From Gammaproteobacteria bacterium (GTDB taxonomy: Bacteria > Pseudomonadota > Gammaproteobacteria > SZUA-229): a stretch of DNA of 64,000 bases. The translations under genes and the position numbers were made by a program. Below the pieces are notes generated by a model. That model was given only the letters and a program-made list of their open reading frames with translations. It was not told the origin of the DNA and searched no databases. Within the stretch, counting starts at the first letter, position 1; every line of letters begins with the position of its first letter. Location of the stretch: contig JASBSR010000006.1 of NCBI GenBank assembly GCA_030148865.1, forward strand, positions 62,001 through 126,000, read 5' to 3'. Of this stretch, positions 55,220-63,865 are shown piece after piece.

Positions 55220-55397
55220 ACGTCTTTCTCTTACTGATATGGCTCATGTCGATATGACTCATGGCGACGTGATCTGTGGTGCGATGCATAACTGCATTCT
55301 TCTAATGATGAAAGGGGCATTGTACTGCATCGTTGGTGGTTTGTAGCCGTCAGAAACGAGAATTCTGCAACAGTTCCTTCGCACTGCAGAAAGCTAT

Positions 55398-58300
55398 ATG
55401 CTTGCCGCTATGTCTGCCAACTCCAGCCCAGCTTCCAGCCTGATCGCCTCGCAACCCGATATCAACGCCACGGTATCGGCCTCGGCTGGCAGCGGTAAAA
55501 CCTGGTTATTAGTCACGCGCATCCTGCGTTTGCTGCTCGCCGGTGCCAAGCCGGGCAGTATTCTGGCACTCACTTTCACCCGCAAGGCGGCGGCCGAAAT
55601 GCAACTGCGGCTGCGTGATCGGCTGTTCGAGATGGCCACGGTCGATGCCACCCGGCTGAAACAGTTACTCGCCGACATCGAAACCGATCCCAGCAGCGAC
55701 GTTATCGCCCGCGCGCGTGGTCTATACGAAACCCTGCTGCACGCGCTGTATCCGGTACGTCTGTGCACCTTTCATTCTTTCTGTCAGGATATTCTTTCGC
55801 GGTTCCCACTGGAAGCGGATGTTCCACCGGGGTTTGAGCTGCTCGAAGACAGCAGTCTGTTATTGCAACAGGCCTGGGAAGCACTGTTTGCCGACGCCAC
55901 ACGTGCACCTGATGGTGAGCTCGCGCAGGCACTCGATGCCTTGATGATTGCTGCCGGTGGCCCCGCCAATACCCGTAGCGCATTGTTCAGCATGCTCGAA
56001 CATCGCAGTGACTGGTGGGCATATTGTGAAACGCAAAGCGACCCTGTTGGTTTTGCGCGCGCACAACTTGCAAAAATTTTGCAATTTGACGACACACGCG
56101 AACCAATTTCAGAGTTTTTTAACAGTGAAATGCTGCAGGCGCTGCGCAAATTTGCAAATTTATTGCAAAAACACGCGACCGCCACCAATAAACAACATGT
56201 TTGTCTGATTGAAAGCGTGTCAGAGCGCGTAGAATTCGATTTAAGCGACTTTAATAAAATTCGCACCGCGTTTCTCACCGCAAACAATACGCCGCGTGCG
56301 CGCAAATCCAGCAAGTCTCAGCAGAAAAACATGGGGGCTGATGCTGAACAATGCTTGCTTGAATTACACCAACACATTTGTCAGCAATGTCTCACCACGA
56401 TTGAACTACAACTACGGCAGCAAACCTGTCGCGTCAACTCGGCCTGGTATTTTGCCGGCGCACACTTCATCGAAATTTTTCAACGTCTGAAACGCGAACA
56501 ACGGCTGCTCGATTTCACTGATCTGGAATGGAACTGTTACCAGTTGCTCAACACTTCGGACAATGCGCTCTGGGTGCAGTACAAAATCGATCAACGCATC
56601 GACCATATTTTAATCGACGAATTCCAGGACACCAATCCCACGCAATGGCATTTACTGTCACCACTGCTGGAAGAAATGGCGGCGAGTGCAAGTGATCGCT
56701 GGCGCAGTGTGTTTCTGGTCGGCGATGAGAAACAGTCGATTTACGCATTTCGCCGGGCCAATCCCGCATTGCAGTCACAGGCTTCCAGCTGGCTGGCTCA
56801 GCATCTTGGCGCAGTCGCGACGCCGCTGGATTATTCCTGGCGCTCATCGCCGGCGATTATCGATGCTGTCAATGCGGTGTTTATGGCTGAGGAACGCAGG
56901 CAGCGGCTACCCGGTTTTACCAGGCATGGCACTCACCGAGACGACCTGCCCGGCAGTGTCACGCTCATGCCTCTGTTCGCAGCGGATGAAACTGAAGCCC
57001 CTCAGCTAACAGGATTGCGCAACCCTCTGTTGCAGGCACGCCCCCCGACGGTGGCCAGTGCTCACGACAAAGAAGCGCACTGGCTGGCGAACGAAATCAA
57101 ACAGCTGGTACACAGCGGCAGAGCAACCTACGGCGATATTTTAATTCTGACGCGCAGCCGTTCCCATATCGCAGCTTATGAAAATGCCCTGCGGCGGCAA
57201 CACATTCCATTCATTGGTAATCAGCGTGGCAGTCTGTTACAAAATCTTGAAATCGAGGATATGGAAAAACTGCTCGATACCCTGATTACACCGTACAATA
57301 ATCTGGCGCTGGCGCAGGTGCTGAAATCACCCATTTTCGCCGCCAGCGATGATGATCTGATTATGCTGGCGAGCATGCCCGGTAAACAACGCTGGTATAC
57401 GCGGCTGCTAACCCTGGTCGACACCCTGCCCGCTGAACAACCACTAGCACGCGCCGCGAATTTATTGCAAGGCTGGCGCGCGCTGGCTGACACCGTGCCG
57501 GTGCACGATTTACTCGACCACATCTTTGCCGAAGCCAGCATCGTCGCACGTTATACCGCATCGGTGCCGGACGACCAGCAACCACGCGTGAGCGCCAATC
57601 TACGCTATTTTCTGGAACTGTCGCTCGACATCGACAGCGGGCGTTACCCGAGTCTGATGCATTTTTTGCATCGCCTGCGCAATCTGCGTGCTGACGAAAA
57701 CTGTGCACCTGATGAACCCGTGACCAGCAGTCCTGATTGCGTACGCTTTCTTACGATTCACGCCAGTAAAGGACTGGAAGCACCGATTGTGTTTCTCGCC
57801 GACAGCAATAGCCGCAACAGCGCCAGTGATGCCAATACTGCCCTGGTCGAATGGCCAGCAGACAGCGCTCGCCCGAGTGTGTTTCAGCTGGCGCTGAGTC
57901 AGGCCAATACCGATAATCACAGCCGCGAGGCACAGACACGCAAAGTCGCCGCGCAGGAACGTGAAAACCTGAATTTGCTCTATGTTGCCCTCACCCGCGC
58001 ACGTCAGCATTTATATATTTCTGGTGCCAGCAGTCAGCGGCTCAGCCACTGGCAAACCCTGCTGAACCATGGCATGCAGCAACTGGCGACTGCGGATGCA
58101 GATGATATTCTGCGCCATGAGTTCGGCGATCTGTCTGCTGAGCCGCAACAAAATGCAGCAGAAAAAAAATCAGGCGCCGACACCCCCGCATTCGACCCGG
58201 CCCTGCTCACCCGTCTGCAACAACCCGTGCAGCAGTTACCGCAAGCCATGCTCAGCATCGCGCCCAGCCGTAGCGATGGCGCACCTGGCGACTACAGCAA

Positions 58301-58793
58301 TCACGACGATGTCGACGCACGACTGCGCGGTCAGGTAATACACCGGGCTTTCGAATTGCTGTGCAGCAGCGAGATGGATGATGCTGAGCTCCAGCAACGC
58401 CTGAGCCACGAATTTGAACTCGCGCAATCAATGCCGGACTTGCCGCACTGGCTGGCGGAAGTCCGCGCCAACATGGCAGACCCGGCACTGGCGGTTATTT
58501 TTCAACCCGGGACTGCGCAGTCGTATAACGAACTGCCGATCCTGTATCAGCACGACGAGGTGAGTGTTTACGGGCTAATTGATCGGCTGGTGGTAAACCA
58601 GACTGAGATTGTGCTGATTGATTACAAAACCCATCAGCTCGCAGACAACGATGATGCTCCGAGCCTGGCTCAGCAATTTGTCGCTCAGCTGCGCCACTAT
58701 CGTGATGGCGTGGCACTGCTCTGGCCGCAGCACAATATTAAAACCGGAGTGTTATTTACTGCACGGCATGAGCTGGTCTGGCTGGATTGCTAA
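55398..58793 (+). CDS. AddA-like UvrD-family helicase-nuclease
   Basis: Encodes 1131 residues. The helicase motifs are complete: I SASAGSGKTWLL (about 27-38), Ia LTFTRKAAAEM, II HILIDEFQDTNP (about 405), III VGDEKQSIYAFRRANP, IV LDYSWRSS, V TIHASKGLEAPIVFL (about 790) and VI LLYVALTRARQHLYIS. A C-terminal RecB-type PD-(D/E)XK nuclease motif follows (YGLIDRLVVNQTEIVLIDYK, about 1065-1084). This is the double-strand break processing type (AddA/RecB). The partner AddB is not adjacent, and parE lies divergently upstream. The first ATG is used; a second Met four codons later is possible. Confidence 0.9.
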   Translation: MLAAMSANSSPASSLIASQPDINATVSASAGSGKTWLLVTRILRLLLAGAKPGSILALTFTRKAAAEMQLRLRDRLFEMATVDATRLKQLLADIETDPSSDVIARARGLYETLLHALYPVRLCTFHSFCQDILSRFPLEADVPPGFELLEDSSLLLQQAWEALFADATRAPDGELAQALDALMIAAGGPANTRSALFSMLEHRSDWWAYCETQSDPVGFARAQLAKILQFDDTREPISEFFNSEMLQALRKFANLLQKHATATNKQHVCLIESVSERVEFDLSDFNKIRTAFLTANNTPRARKSSKSQQKNMGADAEQCLLELHQHICQQCLTTIELQLRQQTCRVNSAWYFAGAHFIEIFQRLKREQRLLDFTDLEWNCYQLLNTSDNALWVQYKIDQRIDHILIDEFQDTNPTQWHLLSPLLEEMAASASDRWRSVFLVGDEKQSIYAFRRANPALQSQASSWLAQHLGAVATPLDYSWRSSPAIIDAVNAVFMAEERRQRLPGFTRHGTHRDDLPGSVTLMPLFAADETEAPQLTGLRNPLLQARPPTVASAHDKEAHWLANEIKQLVHSGRATYGDILILTRSRSHIAAYENALRRQHIPFIGNQRGSLLQNLEIEDMEKLLDTLITPYNNLALAQVLKSPIFAASDDDLIMLASMPGKQRWYTRLLTLVDTLPAEQPLARAANLLQGWRALADTVPVHDLLDHIFAEASIVARYTASVPDDQQPRVSANLRYFLELSLDIDSGRYPSLMHFLHRLRNLRADENCAPDEPVTSSPDCVRFLTIHASKGLEAPIVFLADSNSRNSASDANTALVEWPADSARPSVFQLALSQANTDNHSREAQTRKVAAQERENLNLLYVALTRARQHLYISGASSQRLSHWQTLLNHGMQQLATADADDILRHEFGDLSAEPQQNAAEKKSGADTPAFDPALLTRLQQPVQQLPQAMLSIAPSRSDGAPGDYSNHDDVDARLRGQVIHRAFELLCSSEMDDAELQQRLSHEFELAQSMPDLPHWLAEVRANMADPALAVIFQPGTAQSYNELPILYQHDEVSVYGLIDRLVVNQTEIVLIDYKTHQLADNDDAPSLAQQFVAQLRHYRDGVALLWPQHNIKTGVLFTARHELVWLDC

Positions 58794-58798
58794 GCGCA

Positions 58799-58829
58799 CT
58801 CAGCGAACACGGCTAGCGTGCTCGCTGAG
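58799..58829. terminator. Hairpin between convergent addA-like and dsbC genes
   Basis: Arms 58799-58811 (CTCAGCGAACACG) and 58817-58829 pair at 12 of 13 positions around a five-base loop. No T-run flanks it, but its position six bases after one stop and 37 before the other suggests a shared bidirectional transcript end. Confidence 0.6.
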
Positions 58830-58865
58830 ACGGGGTGCCGAGACAAGATGATACAAGGCGAGATT

Positions 58866-59588
58866 TCAGGGGTTTTTGTTGAGCACTTCGAGGAGTTTTG
58901 CAATCGGCACATACCCCGGTAGCATTTCACCGTCTTCCAGAATAATCGCCGGGGTGCCATTAACACCGAGTGAACGCCCAAGTGCGAGATGCTCGCTAAC
59001 CGGATTATCACAGGTTCTGGTTTCTATCTTGCCACCGGCTTTAACGGTGTCGAGCGCCGTGTTGCGATCATCGGCACACCAGACACTCACCGTAGTATCA
59101 AAATCGTCCTTGCCCTTGAGCGGCATGAAGATATACCGCAGCTTGATACCATTAGCCATGTATTGATCGATTTCGCTGTGCAAACGACGGCAATACGGAC
59201 AATTGACATCGGTGACAACAGTCACAGTGTGCTCGATTTTTTTCTTCGGCGTGTACACCACCATTTTGGATTCAGGGTAATCCTTGATCTTGTTGAAACG
59301 CAAAATCGCCTTCGATGCCTCAGTCAGATTTTTGCGCGTGGCCATTTCCACCAGTTCACCGGTGAGAAAATAACTGGCATCGCCATTCATATACACCACC
59401 TGTGAACCCAGAATGACTTCGAACAGCCCCGGAATCGGCGTCACCTTAATCTGGGTAATACCTGCACCCGGCAACATCTGAGTCAGCGTGGTTTCAAGTT
59501 TGGCAATATCAGCATCAGTATCAACTGCAAACGCAGGCCATGACAGCAGAGTGGTGAGTAAAACAAAGGTGGCGACAAAATAATTCAT
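58866..59588 (-). CDS. dsbC: Periplasmic disulfide isomerase DsbC
   Basis: Encodes 240 residues. A signal peptide (ending near PAFA-V, residue 21) leads to the N-terminal dimerisation domain (about 25-85). A linker helix and a thioredoxin domain follow, with active site CPYC (Cys130, Cys133; NCPYCRRLH) and cis-Pro GTPAIIL. Two structural cysteines (VWCADD and RTCDNP) form the second disulfide of DsbC. It reshuffles wrong disulfides in the periplasm. xerD lies 87 bases upstream on the same strand, the conserved xerD-dsbC arrangement. Confidence 0.95.
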   Translation of the reverse strand: MNYFVATFVLLTTLLSWPAFAVDTDADIAKLETTLTQMLPGAGITQIKVTPIPGLFEVILGSQVVYMNGDASYFLTGELVEMATRKNLTEASKAILRFNKIKDYPESKMVVYTPKKKIEHTVTVVTDVNCPYCRRLHSEIDQYMANGIKLRYIFMPLKGKDDFDTTVSVWCADDRNTALDTVKAGGKIETRTCDNPVSEHLALGRSLGVNGTPAIILEDGEMLPGYVPIAKLLEVLNKNP

Positions 59589-59675
59589 GATGAACTCAAA
59601 CTAGTGAATCGGAGATCTGGCTCGTCGGTAGACAGCGCGCATTATAGATAATTCCTCGCCTCAGGGGTAGAAACC

Positions 59676-60596
59676 TCAGGCTCGGGGGTGATGCTCCTGA
59701 TAAAGCTCACGTAATCGCTGATCAGCGACATGGGTATAGATCTGCGTGGTGGAAATATCAGAATGCCCGAGCAGCATCTGCACCACGCGCAAATCGGCAC
59801 CGTGATTGAGCAAATGCGTGGCAAAGGCGTGGCGCAGAGTGTGCGGCGATAACCTGTCCGGTGAAATCGAGGCCTTTGCTGCATAGCGTTTGATCATGTA
59901 CCAGAACGCCTGCCGCGTCATGGCAGCACCCCGGCGGGTGACAAACACGGCGTCGACGGGTGCTCTGGCCTGCATTAACGCCGGGCGCGCCGTTTCTAGA
60001 TAGCGCACAAGATAGTCGAGCGCGGTTTCACCCACCGGTACCAGCCGCTCTTTGTCACCCTTGCCGATAATCCGAATCACACCCGGCTCAAGCGATATCT
60101 GCGCCAATTGCAGAGTCACCAGTTCGGACACCCGGACCCCGGTCGCATAGAGCAATTCCAGCATGGCGCGATCTCGCAGACCCAGTTCAGTCGCTGTGTC
60201 GGGCGCATCCAGCAAAGCATCCACCTGGGTTTCATTCAGAATGGCAGGAATTTTGCGTTCGCTTTTGGGCGAATCGAGCAATTGCGTTGGGTCCTGCGAT
60301 ATCACCTTCTCGCGCAGCAGATATCGATAAAATCTGCGCACGCTGGACAATAACCTGGCAGCCGATCGAGTTTTACCACCGGCTTGAAACACACTCACCA
60401 AAACTGCCTGTAAATCTACTGCCTCAGCAGAATGCAGATCAAGCCCGCGAGTTTGCAAATATTGCGCGCAACTGGCGAGATCATTGCGATAGGCAGATAA
60501 GGTATTTTGACTGAGACCGCGCTCCATCCAGAGATGGTCGCAAAATGCTTCGATGCGCTGTTGTTCGTGCTCGTCGATGAGGTCAAATCGGGACAT
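59676..60596 (-). CDS. xerD: Site-specific tyrosine recombinase XerD
   Basis: Encodes 306 residues. With XerC it resolves chromosome dimers at dif. The N-terminal SAM-like DNA-binding domain (about 10-95, MERGLSQNTLSAYRNDL) precedes the catalytic domain. The catalytic residues are Arg in YATGVRVSELV, Lys in IGKGDKERLVP, HxxR in SPHTLRHAFATHLL, His in LGHSDISTTQIY and the final Tyr of YTHV. The xerD-dsbC order and full length show a housekeeping enzyme, not a mobile-element integrase. Confidence 0.96.
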   Translation of the reverse strand: MSRFDLIDEHEQQRIEAFCDHLWMERGLSQNTLSAYRNDLASCAQYLQTRGLDLHSAEAVDLQAVLVSVFQAGGKTRSAARLLSSVRRFYRYLLREKVISQDPTQLLDSPKSERKIPAILNETQVDALLDAPDTATELGLRDRAMLELLYATGVRVSELVTLQLAQISLEPGVIRIIGKGDKERLVPVGETALDYLVRYLETARPALMQARAPVDAVFVTRRGAAMTRQAFWYMIKRYAAKASISPDRLSPHTLRHAFATHLLNHGADLRVVQMLLGHSDISTTQIYTHVADQRLRELYQEHHPRA

Positions 60597-60652
60597 GGGG
60601 GCCTGTTAGCTTGATATTCGCTATTACTGTTTTGAAGCATAGCAGAAATAAA

Positions 60653-60684
60653 AAAGGCCACTCACCCAAAGGAAAGTAGCCTTT
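60653..60684 (-). terminator. Rho-independent terminator after the histone-like gene
   Basis: Arms 60653-60662 and 60675-60684 pair at nine of ten positions (AAAGGCCACT with AGTAGCCTTT). On the minus strand the stem is followed by TTTTTTATTT, a good intrinsic terminator. It lies about 20 bases after the last codon of the histone-like reading frames. Confidence 0.75.
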
Positions 60685-60704
60685 ATTCAACATAAGAATA
60701 CAAC

Positions 60705-60911
60705 TTAGCGACGCGTGCGGCTTTTTTTTGGCTTCATGGCCTTATCAATTTTGGCCATTTCTTTCTTCGACCACTGTTTCACAAATGACGTGATCGCTGT
60801 TTCTTTCTTTTCTGCCATTTTTACCAGTAGAGCCTGCCGTTTCCGTGTTGCTGCCAGCTCAGCCCGGGCTTTCGCCAGGGCTTTCGCTGTCGCAGCGATG
60901 CGTTCACGCAT
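60705..60911 (-). CDS. C-terminal part of a histone-like protein, other frame
   Basis: Encodes 68 residues from ATG 60911: a helical, basic sequence (MRERIAATAKALAKARAEL, AITSFVKQWSKKEMAKIDKA, tail KKSRTRR). Its frame stays open upstream of the Met and there reads KDKAAAAKAPSAVAKQKAAA, the alanine-lysine-rich linker expected before such a domain. It therefore looks like the continuation of the Lys-rich gene at 60976-61374 after a one-base shift rather than a separate gene. No good ribosome binding site precedes the ATG. The domain itself I cannot name; it resembles the helical end of AlgP/histone-H1-like bacterial proteins. Confidence 0.6.
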   Translation of the reverse strand: MRERIAATAKALAKARAELAATRKRQALLVKMAEKKETAITSFVKQWSKKEMAKIDKAMKPKKSRTRR

Positions 60912-60975
60912 TTTCTCGCTGGTGGCTGCCGCCTTCTGTTTCGCTACGGCCGATGGAGCTTTGGCCGCTGCCGCC

Positions 60976-61374
60976 TTATCTTTTGGCGGTAGTTCTTTTT
61001 CTGGTCGTCCTTTTCTTGGCCGTTTTACGCTTGGCAGTCTTTTTCTTGGCGACCTTACGCTTAGCGGTTTTTTTCTTGGCAGTCTTTTTCTTGGCGACCT
61101 TACGCTTAGCGGTTTTCTTCTTGGCTGTTTTGCGTTTGGCGGTCTTTTTCTTGGCGACCTTACGCTTGGCTGTTTTACGCTTGGCAGTCTTTTTCTTGGC
61201 TACCTTACGTTTTGCAGTTTTTTTCTTGGCAACTTTACGCTTGGCGGTCTTTTTCTTGGTGACCTTGCGTTTAGCTACTTTACGCTTGGCGACTTTACGT
61301 TTTGCAGTCTTTTTCTTGACTGCACGTTTAGCCGTTGTCTTCTTTTTAGATGTTGCTTTTTTGGGTCGTGCCAT
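60976..61374 (-). CDS. Histone H1-like lysine-rich repeat protein
   Basis: Encodes 132 residues from ATG 61372-61374, preceded by AGAGGA. After MARPKKATSKKK the protein is a repeat of KKTAKRKVA and KKTAKRKTA units, almost only Lys, Ala, Thr, Arg and Val, like the C-terminal tails of AlgP or chlamydial Hc2. Such proteins bind and compact DNA nonspecifically. TAA at 60976-60978 ends this frame. An extra A in the run at 60996-61000 would explain the early stop: with one base fewer, the protein continues into the frame of 60705-60911 for a total of about 222 residues. Confidence 0.75.
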   Translation of the reverse strand: MARPKKATSKKKTTAKRAVKKKTAKRKVAKRKVAKRKVTKKKTAKRKVAKKKTAKRKVAKKKTAKRKTAKRKVAKKKTAKRKTAKKKTAKRKVAKKKTAKKKTAKRKVAKKKTAKRKTAKKRTTRKRTTAKR

Positions 61375-61533
61375 TACTTGCATCCTCTTGTGTGAGTTAC
61401 GAACAAAAGTATAAAACTAAATTTGAATATAGCAAACTTTTTTTTCAAATAAAAACATGGGGTTTTCATTCGAAAATATATTATTTGGGGTCAATATCAG
61501 GTGTGATTTCGGATTTCAGCATTCATAATCCGG

Positions 61534-62306
61534 TTAAAAACGAAAACCGGTTTGTGCAAATACATCAAAAACATCCTCATCTGCAACCGCTGCAATGTCG
61601 AGATGAAAGCCAAACCAGAGGCCCACACCCGTATTCAGCAGTCGTTTTTTGCGCCTTCAGAGATGTTACTAGCGATGTTTCTCTGCATACCAACGCGCAA
61701 CTGAGCGAAGTCAAACGCATTGAATTCGGCACCTACAGAGAGCATTCTGGACTTCATTTGTGGGAACAACGGCAATGGAGACTCATTTTCAGTAAGATCA
61801 AGATCCGCACCCAGACGAAAAAAACTACCGCGATATGCCAGTCCGGTGCGGATGCTGGTATCAAATTTAGCTACTGTGACAGAACCTTGATTCACATCCT
61901 GCGGAACCAGATTTTTTGCAGCCACACCACAACCACACTATCCCCCAGAAGCAGTGCAGCGCCCGCATCTAGCGTGATAAAGCTACCGAGATCACTGATT
62001 GTCCCTGTTAAGCAGACGAGACGCACTGGTATCAACCGTCGATAATGATTCACTAAAGATCAGCAGTCCGACATTAACCAGTCTTGGCGTCAGTCCGAAC
62101 TTGAGTTTACTCCCCATAAAATCCACACCAGTGGCTGTCGAAAAGCCAATTTCACGCGCAGCGACACCATTCAGATTGAGTATGTTTTTATTTGGATCGT
62201 TCACCTCGGAGACATTCCCTGTGGCACTATCACCGTATTCGAGAATGCCTGGGCAGTGGCAAACTGAACATATATCACGAAAACAGTATGACAAGGTAGA
62301 CAACAC
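61534..62306 (-). pseudogene. Decayed TraF_2-family outer-membrane protein gene
   Basis: Three frames read consecutive parts of one protein. 62306-61992: NGVAAREIGFSTATGVDFMG and LKFGLTPRLVNVGL. Then SFITLDAGAALLLGDSVVVV in another frame. 61925-61635: AAKNLVPQDVN, TGLAYRGSFFRLGADLDLTE and FNAFDFAQLRVGMQRN. Finally LLNTGVGLWFGFHLDIAAVA to FAQTGFRF before TAA at 61534-61536. This order (LGVTPK, NLIPQD, YRGSFFTLAADLDLTEN, AQLRAGYRHN, final GFRF) is the C-terminal barrel of proteins named conjugal transfer TraF (PF13729), which are also common chromosomal outer-membrane proteins. At least three frameshifts and loss of the N-terminal half make it a pseudogene. Confidence 0.75.
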
Positions 62307-62352
62307 GACATTATCTATACCCTGTCACAGCCAGCGCGATATAATCGGTACC

Positions 62353-62817
62353 ATGACTACCACCAATGCAACACACACTGCTTTGTCCAGCGCCAGCCTG
62401 ATTCGCCGTCTGATGTCATCAATTTACGATCTGCTGTTAGTGCTGGCCCTATGGTTTGTCACCGGCACCATGGCAATTGCTCTGAATCACGGAAATGCAA
62501 TCAGACCAGATGATCCTTTCTATTTGTTTTTTGTATCCATACTTATACTAATTAGTTTTTTTTATTACACATATTTCTGGACGCACGGCGGACAAACCCT
62601 GGGTATGAAAACCTGGCGTATTAGACTTGTTGCACAAAATGGAAATGCCGTGAGCTGGCAACAGGCAATGCGGTATTTTTTCGCTGCTCTGTTGTCGTGG
62701 GCGATGCTCGGCCTGGGTTTTTTCTGGAGCGTATTTGACCTGAACAGGGCCACCTGGCACGATAAAATCGCTGGTTGCAGGATACTGGATTTGCGCAATT
62801 CAGCGCACGCGGCGTAA
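62353..62817 (+). CDS. RDD family membrane protein
   Basis: Encodes 154 residues. The RDD signature begins LIRRLMSSIYDLLLVL (Arg and Asp positions present). Three hydrophobic segments follow (about 26-45, 57-75, 105-125), and the typical loop GGQTLGMKTWRIRLV and the end WHDKIAGCRIL are seen. Function of the family is mostly unknown; some members relate to Na+/H+ exchange or protein export. ATG 62353 was chosen because the family start lies there; the longer open frame upstream is antisense to the TraF_2 remnant. The end overlaps the convergent lptG by 18 bases. Confidence 0.87.
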   Translation: MTTTNATHTALSSASLIRRLMSSIYDLLLVLALWFVTGTMAIALNHGNAIRPDDPFYLFFVSILILISFFYYTYFWTHGGQTLGMKTWRIRLVAQNGNAVSWQQAMRYFFAALLSWAMLGLGFFWSVFDLNRATWHDKIAGCRILDLRNSAHAA

Positions 62818-63864
62818 TAATACAATGGCGATCACCGTAATCAGCAGCAAAGGCGCTGCCGCGCTGATGAACGCGGGCATGGCATAGACCACACCGAGAT
62901 GATTGATAGCACGATTTAGCACAAAGAACGCAATCCCCAGCATCAGGCCGACAATAATGCGTTGCCCGGTGCCCCCCGAGCGCGGCGTGGTATTGAACAC
63001 CATGGGCATGGCGATCAGCAACATGGCAAGACAGGTAAAGGGCGTGAGCAACTTTACCCAGAAGGCGAGTTCATATTCTGCGGCATCGAGTCCGTTCGCT
63101 TTCAGGTAATCACTGTACTGGTATAAATCCTGTGCCGACATATCGTCTGGCTCCAGACTCAGCACATCGAACAAATCCGGACGGATTAGTTCATTCCAGA
63201 TCTCACGCCGCGCAAATTCACTGGTGACCCGATCCGGCGAAAGATTACTGTGCACCACATTGAACAGTGTCCAACGGCCGTCCCGGTACTCAGCACTGCT
63301 GGCGTGCGTGGTGCGAGTCAGCTGACGTTGTTGATTGAGTTCATAAATACTCACATCGCCAAGTTTTTTATCGGGCATGACACGACGTGCGTTGACATAA
63401 CGCATATTATCGCGCGACCACAATCCTTGTTGACCACTCACCAGAAACTGCTGATTGAGCGCGCGTGCGCGAATCGATTTACCGGTATTCGAGGCGAACG
63501 GAATAATGAATTCGCCAGAAATAGCAACCAGCAGCGCCAGAATCAAACCTGCCTGCAGCACCGAACGTACAATACGTAAAGCGGTGATACCCGAAGCGCG
63601 CATCACCACCAGTTCAGAACCCGCTGCCATTGACCCCAGCGAAATCAATGCGCCCAGCAAAATGATTGATGGCGCGAGTTCATATAATCGCATCGGCAAA
63701 GTCAGCGCTACGTAAAACAGCGCCTGCAGCGCATTGTAATCGGCTTTGCCGATGTCGTCGAGTTCCGACACAAAATCAATAAAACCAAACAGCGCAGCCA
63801 TAACCACAGCAGCAACCAGCACACCGCTCACAACCTGGCCCGTAATATATCGATCTATTACCAT
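62800..63864 (-). CDS. lptG: LPS export ABC transporter permease LptG
   Basis: About 354 residues. The YjgP/YjgQ fold has three N-terminal membrane helices (about 10-110 from the start MVIDRYITGQVVSG), a periplasmic jellyroll (about 130-260) and three C-terminal helices. It forms the LptB2FG complex that extracts lipopolysaccharide from the inner membrane. The start ATG 63862-63864 is one base from the lptF stop (63866-63868), giving the normal family N-terminus; a Met ten codons upstream lies inside lptF. The MASGI-like motif MRASGIT is present. Confidence 0.95.
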   Translation of the reverse strand: MVIDRYITGQVVSGVLVAAVVMAALFGFIDFVSELDDIGKADYNALQALFYVALTLPMRLYELAPSIILLGALISLGSMAAGSELVVMRASGITALRIVRSVLQAGLILALLVAISGEFIIPFASNTGKSIRARALNQQFLVSGQQGLWSRDNMRYVNARRVMPDKKLGDVSIYELNQQRQLTRTTHASSAEYRDGRWTLFNVVHSNLSPDRVTSEFARREIWNELIRPDLFDVLSLEPDDMSAQDLYQYSDYLKANGLDAAEYELAFWVKLLTPFTCLAMLLIAMPMVFNTTPRSGGTGQRIIVGLMLGIAFFVLNRAINHLGVVYAMPAFISAAAPLLLITVIAIVLLRRVR

Positions 63865-63865
63865 G

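Noticed and set aside
59676-60596. Tyrosine recombinase as sign of an integrated element
   Set aside because: Length, motifs and xerD-dsbC gene order identify housekeeping XerD; no attachment site or phage genes nearby.
61000-61370. Tandem short repeats that could suggest a CRISPR array
   Set aside because: The periodicity is that of KKTAKRKVA codons without unique spacers of constant length; it is a coding repeat.
60715-61414. Two long hydrophobic frames on the plus strand
   Set aside because: They are translations of the complement of the Lys-rich repeat (FLG/LAV repeats) and have no ribosome binding sites or homology that I recognise.
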